This document shows positions 32,871 to 39,231 of a stretch of 39,231 bases of DNA, one piece after another (the stretch's first letter is position 1; each line of letters starts with the position of its first letter). The position numbers and the translations under genes were made by a program. The stretch comes from Scytalidium lignicola (Eukaryota > Ascomycota > Leotiomycetes). Location: the NCBI GenBank assembly GCA_002812745.2, contig NCSJ02000375.1:1-39231 (forward strand), read 5' to 3'. The notes under the pieces are model-generated. The model was not told the origin of the DNA and did no database searches. It worked only from the letters and a program-made list of their open reading frames with translations.

Positions 32871-34414
32871 TTAAAGTAACGAAGTTTCTCGAACCTGCCC
32901 CTTAAGCTTCTGTCCTCTACCCGTTTCTACCTTCGCACAATAAGCTACTACTTAACCAACAATGCGCCTAAAGACCGCCCCTTTGGTTAACCTAATACCC
33001 CCTAGGTAATTATGGTAAAAATACCCGCCTACTATTTCTCCCACAACCCAGAGACCTTGCATAAGTTTACCTTCTTTAGTGAGAACTTATGCTGCTGTAT
33101 CTGTCTTGATGCCTCCATATGTAAAAGTGATACCGCATGTAGTCCCATAGGCTACGAAAGGTACTTTATCAATAGGTAACGCCCAGTTAGACTTCAGAAT
33201 GTCAAGCGATTTGTTTATACAGTTTCCATCCAGATGGAATAGATCAAAGTTTCCAGGAGAGGTAATAGCATTGAACTTAATCACAGTATCAACAAAGACG
33301 TCAAGATCGATGCCAATCTTCTTTGCCAGTCCAGCTAAAGTATTGTCCACAACAGGGTAGTCATAATATAACGAGGTTCCAAAAGATCTAATATCTTCTG
33401 ATCAAAGACTTGGAATACTGTAACTTCACGCTGTTTCCCGATAACAGCCCTAGTCTTGGCATATGTCAAGACCATATAATTCTCACCCTCATCCATAAAT
33501 CGTTTTCCATCAAGATTAACAGATATTCTGTAAGGATATAAGTATCTTGACATTGTATCGGTCATGCTCAAGTCCCCAACCCTTAGAGCTTTGAGATCTT
33601 GTGAGGATGCATAAGCTCCTCCCCAATGTCCACAAGCTTACGCCCCAACAACAATAACTTTCTCCAGTATAACTCCAGTATTATAACGTGTTCCTCGAAC
33701 AACCACAAGATCCCAACCTTCTCCAAGATACTACCGTCTCAACCTAGGGCTAGCCTCAAAACCTCCGCAAGCAAGAATCATCTGGCCGAAGAAGTTGATA
33801 AAGGAGTCAATATGTCGAGCTTGAACTCCCAGAACTCTATTACCATCTTGAATTAAATTATAAGCAGGACAACTATAGAAAACTTTGATATCTGTCTTCT
33901 CCACCACTCTCCAAAGATCATCTATAAGTCCAATACCCTCATCCTTTACCATGAGTCCCACAACTGGAAGAATCTCAATGGTGCTTAAGTTAACCTTGTT
34001 ATCATCAAAGAACTTCCCCAGACTCAATGTCCAGTTTACGCCCTTTTCCCCTATCCACTTAACCGTTTCATAACCTTTCTCGAGGACAATCTTCATTTGT
34101 GCTTTGTCTGTATTACCACACGATGTTGTCATCATATCGTTCGCAAAGTGTTCCAAGGTATATAGCCCCATCTTACAACACTTAGCCTCAGCCTTTGCTT
34201 CATCGCACAACAAAGGCTCAATGTCACACATTCCATTGTGTACAATACAGAAGATAGAACCAGAGAATCAACTGTTCCCCCCCCTTTCTTCACACGAAGC
34301 CAACTCTATGATGATAACACAAGCGTTAGCCTCACGTGCAAATAATACCGCAACAAGGGCAGCATTACCACCACTAACAACTATAACATCAGTGTTTTCT
34401 GTTATAACGTTCAT
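32871..34414 (-). pseudogene. FAD-dependent oxidoreductase, fumarate reductase/tricarballylate dehydrogenase-like, pseudogene
   Basis: A COG1053-type flavoprotein; relatives reduce fumarate or oxidise related acids or steroids, so the substrate is unknown. From the ATG at 34414: DVIVVSGGNAALVA (FAD-binding loop, where GGG is expected and the first Gly reads Ser), EERGGNS*FSGSIF, MVKDEGIGLIDDLW, ILACGGFEASP, GDLSMTDTMSRYLYPY, GKRFMDEGENYM, PIDKVPFVAYGTTCGITFTYGG, and GEIVGGYFYHNYLGG near the C-terminus. The span fits the usual 500 or so residues and has no intron. Stops interrupt it at 34268 (TGA where Arg is expected), 33731, 33638, 33087 and 32952. An extra two bases at about 33355 (TATAT) shift the frame. 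It shares strand and decay state with the sugar transporter. Confidence 0.88.
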
Positions 34415-35040
34415 ACTGTTTACGATAATATAATTGTCAATTAGGTGAAGAAAAGTAAGTAAATTGAAAAAGTTCGTATTTAACTCAGGATCTGTTCTCC
34501 TTTGTCACTATATATTACTTTCTCCCTCAGTATGCTAAAGAGGGGAATGGACATTATAAGAATACACTCACATGCGGTCTGTATCCTTTCCTGCAGGTTG
34601 CCACTCTAGATGCATACCCTACAGCAGGTTTACGGCCGTGAAATCGACTACCAAATCAGCTGTCAGTCTATAAGATCATAAAACCTTTCCAAATATATAC
34701 AAGTGTAATACCGACACACCTATCGTTCTAGAGAGTTTAAACGTGCATTATTGAAAATTATAGCCTTATTCAACTTTCTACCCTATGAAATTAGTAGACA
34801 AGTCCCCGAGATCGTAATTTTGCAAATGTACTCGCCCTTATAACTATATCCCTCTTAGCTTATCGAAGATCCGTGAAATTTCTTGAAATTGTAAACAAGG
34901 CTACGTAATGACTTATCCTATACATTTTCAACTTACTTAGCAAATGTGAAATTACTTGTAAATGTTGTAATAAGTGCATTTAGATAAGATTCCCCTTATA
35001 AACAAGTACTTATCCTTGTACAATATCTTCTTTCTTATTA
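34415..35040. other. 5' flank of the flavoprotein pseudogene
   Basis: Balanced composition to about 34950, then AT-rich. No gene is recognised on either strand. Confidence 0.5.
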
Positions 35041-37269
35041 ACTTACAATTTAACCCTTTAATTTCAGATGTTAAACTAATATATTATAATTAAGGAATAT
35101 GCTTATAAAGTATAAAAGGCTAACCTTAAGGTTAAAAAGAATAAACAATTATTAAATATTATTAAATCTTATGATAATAAGTAAAAAGAATAATAAATAT
35201 AGTTTAGCCTTATCTTTTTTTCTTTTAAAGTTATTTATTAATTATTTCTAAAGATAATATTATATATTATATATCTTTAAAGATAATAACTCTTATATCT
35301 GACTAGATAAAAAGTTAATAATACTTAACAAGTTAATTATATAACTTAAGGAGAATATCCTTCTTTAATAAGTAAAACTACTTATAAGTTATAAATTATG
35401 TTTTTTAATTAATTAGAAGAAAAACCAATAAGAGGAAAATGCTAAAATGCTTATTAAGGTGTAAGTTTTGTTAAAGGCTTTACAATTACCTTTATAAGAG
35501 ATTTTATAATTATTTATAAATAATTATAATAATTATAAATTTTCAACTTTTACTTTCAAGACAAGACTTATAAACAAGCCTTTAAAAGGCTCTTTATTAA
35601 TTAAAAGCACTACAAATACTCATACTATAATCGTTACAAAGTAGTAAAAGCTTCAAGTTACGTATAAAAACAATAATATAATAAATCCATAAAGAGAAGT
35701 TACTCATAATTTTCTTAATTAATAAGGATATTAACAAAGTAAAATAAACAAGGAAAACTTTTATAATTATAATATAAATAATATTCAAGTTAATTATACT
35801 TTTTAACAATAGTATAAAATTCAAGATATTCTACTTTATAAATCAATTTAAAGTTTATAAAGCTTATAAACATATATAATTTTTCTTTTTAAGTATTATT
35901 ATCTTTTATACAAAGAGAATTATCATAAGATAGAGTTTATAAACTTGTTTTTTCTTGAATATTCTTCTTTAAAAAGCTTTACTTTATATAATTATTTAAT
36001 AATTCTTCTTCAGGATAAGAAGATGAATAAGAGTATNAAGAAAAAAATTTATAAATTCTTTATAATATAAGTAAAGTTCTTTTTTCTTTTAAATATTAAA
36101 AGTATTAATATAAAATTAAAGTTCTTGTTAAACAAGACTATAAAGTTAAAATATCTTATCTTATATAATTAATAAAGACTTAGCATATTTTTGAAGAGGT
36201 TAGATTAACCTTAACTTAAAAAACATACCTCTTACAAAGTATTAAAGCTTAATATATAAAAGTTTAAAATATATCTTTAAGTTAAATATTATAAGTAGAT
36301 TGTTAAAATCATAATATACTTTGTTAAGTATATTTTACTTATCTTCTTTATTAGTTTATATAAATTATAATTAAGTTTTTGTCTTTTACAAATGATTACN
36401 TTTTTATTATAAGCTATTTATAAGTTTCTTTACTTCTTTAACAATAGATTTAACTATAGATTAAACAATAAAAAGTTTAGTTTAAAGCTTAAGTATAAAG
36501 ATATTATTAAGTAAAAAGTAAACTTGATGAAGATAATCTAGTAAATAATGGTTTTATTAGATTACTAAAGTATTTACAAATTGTTTTATTATAAGACTTT
36601 ATTATTTTATAACCTTATTATTCTTTTTATTATTCTTTTCTTATAATCCTTTTTATAAACTAATTTAAGAAGAGTTTGCTTTTGTAATTTAATTAAATAT
36701 AATTATAAAAGTGTTATAAAATCTAATTTTATAATAAGCTTTACTTGAAATTAATAATATATTATAAAGTACTTATGAAGTTTTTCTTCATAATAATAAT
36801 TAACTAATTAATAAGCTTAAATATAAAATAGAATATCAAGTTAAGATAAAGTTAGAATTTATTTACATTAATCTTAAGGATTTAATTCAAGGCTGAATAT
36901 TTATAATTATAATTAGTTATATAAGACTTTTAAAGTAAGATCTTTTATAAATATAACCTTAAACATCTTTATAAACAACTTAAATATCTTTATAAACTTT
37001 ATAAGAATTTATATTTTTTTTTGTTTAATAAACTTTAATTAATAAACTAATTATATTTTTTGATATTTCTTTTGAATTAACATTTTATCTATTAACTTTT
37101 ATATCTTTAATACTTGCTTTTATAGTTAAAGATATATAAAAGGAGTAAAAAGAAAGAATTGTAAATTAGTTGTTAATAAAAGAATTAGNAAAAAAAATGA
37201 AGAAGTTAATAATGTTTAAGAAATAAAATAAGAGTATAATTCTCTTATTGAAAAGTGATTTAAGATAAG
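35040..37269. other. AT-saturated tract, no recognisable gene
   Basis: RIP-like composition with Ns at 36037, 36400 and 37190 before A/T runs. A 75-codon minus ORF at 35597-35824 is Ile/Leu/Asn-rich and not credible. Confidence 0.55.
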
Positions 37270-37526
37270 TGTTATGATTCTTATTGTTATAACTTGATAA
37301 GTATTAGATAACAACTTATAAAATGTCCATGACTAACAAAGTATTAAGTTATATAACTTATATAAGAAGTATATAGAGTATAAAGGAATTTAAAGGTTAT
37401 ACTAATTATACTTGGTTATATTTAATTATTATATAAGAATATCCTCTTTAAACTTTAGTTAAGAATCTTATATTCAACTTAAGTTATAACTTTATTATAT
37501 ATACTTGTTTATTATAATTATAAACA
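37270..37526 (+). repeat. Candidate 5' LTR of the right Gypsy element
   Basis: The segment begins TGTTATGA, ends ATAAACA, contains TATATAAG-like boxes, and lies about 100 bp upstream of the Gag reading frame, as a 5' LTR should. The matching 3' LTR would be beyond the window, so the ends cannot be verified. Confidence 0.35.
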
Positions 37527-37629
37527 GTTTATTTTTATAAAAACTTAATAAGAGTAATCAAGCTTATTCTATATAATTATATTGTAAAAAGTCTTGTAAC
37601 ATTTTGAATATTATTATATAAAAGTAAGT

Positions 37630-39231
37630 TATATTAAACTTGAACAAGTATTAAATAGAGATATAATAATTAGTTTAAAAGAAAGCTTTGAAAAAAGTTT
37701 AATAAGTAAAAGTTTAAGTGAAGAAGTTGACTTAGAGGATAAAGTTATAAATTTAGTATAAGTAAGATTATTAATAAGATTTGTAGTTAAAGGACTTTTA
37801 AGGGTATTATTATTAAGATTACTAAAACTATTTAATCTAGGATTAGTTATTATAATAAATATAATAAGAGGAGGATTAAAGAAAGAAGTAAACATAGTTA
37901 AACTAAACTTCTTTTATAAAAATAAGAACAAGCTTAAAGTGTACTTAGTATAAATAAGAATATATCTAATATTAAATAAACATTTACTTATAAATAACAT
38001 ATAAAGAGTATTGTAAATAGTATTATACTTTAAAGGAATTGTGATAAATTAGTTTTAATTATTTTTAAATGATTATTTCAATTATACAAGAGTGTTAATT
38101 AATAAGGAAACTTGAAAACTTTTTAACAATTATAATAAGTATATAAAAGAACTTAACAAGTTGTTTAAAGACATTAATAAGGAGAGAAATATAGAATAAT
38201 ATCTTTATTATCTTAAACAAATAAAGAATATTAATAACTATACTACTTTGTTCAGACAATACTTAATAAGAATAAACTAGAATAAGTAAACTTTCTTAAC
38301 ATAATATAAGAGAAGACTAAAGGATTAGATAAAAGATAAGTTATATCAAGGAGAATTAATTATAAAATTAGAAACCTTGATTAATTATTGTATTATGATT
38401 AAAAATCAACTTTACAAAAAGGAATTAGACAAGAAAGGAATGTCTTACTTTATAAGAAAGAAATATAATTAAAAGAGGAAAAGGTAATTNAAAAAAAGAT
38501 TTTATAGATTTTAATATAATTNAAAAAAGAAAAACCTTNAAAAAGGCAAGAACTAAAAGCTTAAAGGAAAAGAGAATTTATTTAGAATTAATTTAGAGAA
38601 ATTAAAAGATTATAAAGAGAAAAAGTTGTATTTTAAGTATAAACTTCTAAAATACTTTATAAATAATTATAAAGATAAAGGCAAGTNAAAAAATAGTTAT
38701 AAGTATAAGTGTTATAAGTATTTTAAAATGAGAATTATTATTATTAAGCTATAAGGAAGCTTAAACTAACATACTTAACATTAAGGCTTTTGTAAACTCA
38801 AGATTATACATAAGAGGAAATATTATTAAAGAAGTATCAGATGTTAAAGAATAACTTTAACTGAAAGTATATTATCAAATTAAAACTAATTAAGATGTTA
38901 GAAGGTTATATATCTTTTAAGAGAAAGTGATAATAAGATCTTTTAATAAGAAACTAAGATGATTAATAAATTATATTATAATTAGGATAACTTAATATTA
39001 ATTACTAAAAGAAGTTATGAAATTATTATACTTACTTAAAGTAGATTATAATCATAAAAAGTAATGTTAAGATTACTTAAAATTAATAAATAAGATTACT
39101 TATTAAGATTTAACTAATAAATACTGGATAAGAAAACCTTTAATCAATTTGTTTAGAAAAAACATAACTTATTAATAAGAATATAAGTATTTAAGTATAA
39201 AATAAGTAATAATATCCTAAGTAAAGAAAAT
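37630..39231 (+). pseudogene. Gypsy retrotransposon Gag (start of Gag-Pol), RIP-inactivated, partial
   Basis: One plus-strand frame holds from 37630 to at least 38690. An acidic/Ser-rich start (SKSLSEEVDLEDK) leads to the retrotransposon-gag fold: FFYKNKNKLKVYLV*IRIY, VLYFKGIVIN*F, ELNKLFKDINKERNIE*YLY, NYTTLFRQYLIRI. Next comes a linker (IKNQLYKKELDKKG) and a zinc-knuckle position at 38629-38670. Stops are TAA, TAG or TGA where Gln or Trp is expected. The knuckle spacing C-x2-C-x4-H-x4-C is kept but every ligand reads Tyr. Three Ns at 38490, 38522 and 38539 add up to one codon, so the frame is unchanged. The protease end of Pol may begin before the right edge but I cannot see its motif. Confidence 0.85.

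Noticed and set aside
33626..34433. Plus-strand ORFs opposite the flavoprotein pseudogene
   Set aside because: Ser/Thr-rich shadows; the minus strand carries the conserved flavoprotein blocks.
37629..37895. 88-codon minus-strand ORF
   Set aside because: Antisense of the Gag N-terminal frame, Asn/Leu/Ser-rich, no family features.

Overview
The window looks like an accessory region of a filamentous ascomycete genome. Genes have short introns (43-118 bp) with GTNNGT-type donors. Gene families are typically fungal: a DHA1-type MFS transporter, a HET-domain protein, an SP-family sugar transporter and a COG1053-type flavoprotein. The rest is a mosaic of AT-saturated tracts holding transposon relics mutated almost only by C-to-T and G-to-A changes, the mark of repeat-induced point mutation (RIP). 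I cannot name the species; the strong AT/GC bipartition resembles genomes of some Leotiomycetes and Dothideomycetes.

Layout: (1) 1-1181 is the 3' end of a Gypsy-type chromovirus on the + strand: the chromodomain at the end of Pol, an antisense accessory ORF, a polypurine tract and a probable 3' LTR. It appears inserted in (2) a minus-strand LINE ORF1 (gag-like) relic, about 1190-2305. (3) 2970-6921 is the only intact gene pair: a five-exon MFS transporter (minus) diverging from a two-exon threonine-aldolase-family enzyme (plus). (4) 7.9-13.2 kb is AT-saturated with nothing recognisable except a decayed tandem repeat. (5) 13662-15987 is a HET-domain pseudogene with nonsense changes and frameshifts. 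(6) 16.35-30.3 kb is AT-saturated; 17880-22460 on the minus strand is a full-length but dead Helitron Rep-helicase gene. (7) 30321-34414 holds two minus-strand metabolic pseudogenes, a sugar transporter and a fumarate-reductase-like flavoprotein. (8) 35.0-39.2 kb is AT-saturated and ends in the 5' part of a second Gypsy element (candidate LTR and Gag).

How the parts relate: the two intact genes share one 692-bp promoter region and could be co-regulated. The other three host-type genes sit in islands between RIP-saturated blocks and carry only a light mutation load. This suggests leakage from neighbouring repeats, or that they were once duplicated. Every N precedes an A/T run, and at three coding positions deleting the N restores the reading frame, so the Ns look like assembly insertions rather than true bases. 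I found no convincing new biological system; the least understood item is the antisense, cysteine-containing accessory ORF of the left Gypsy element.
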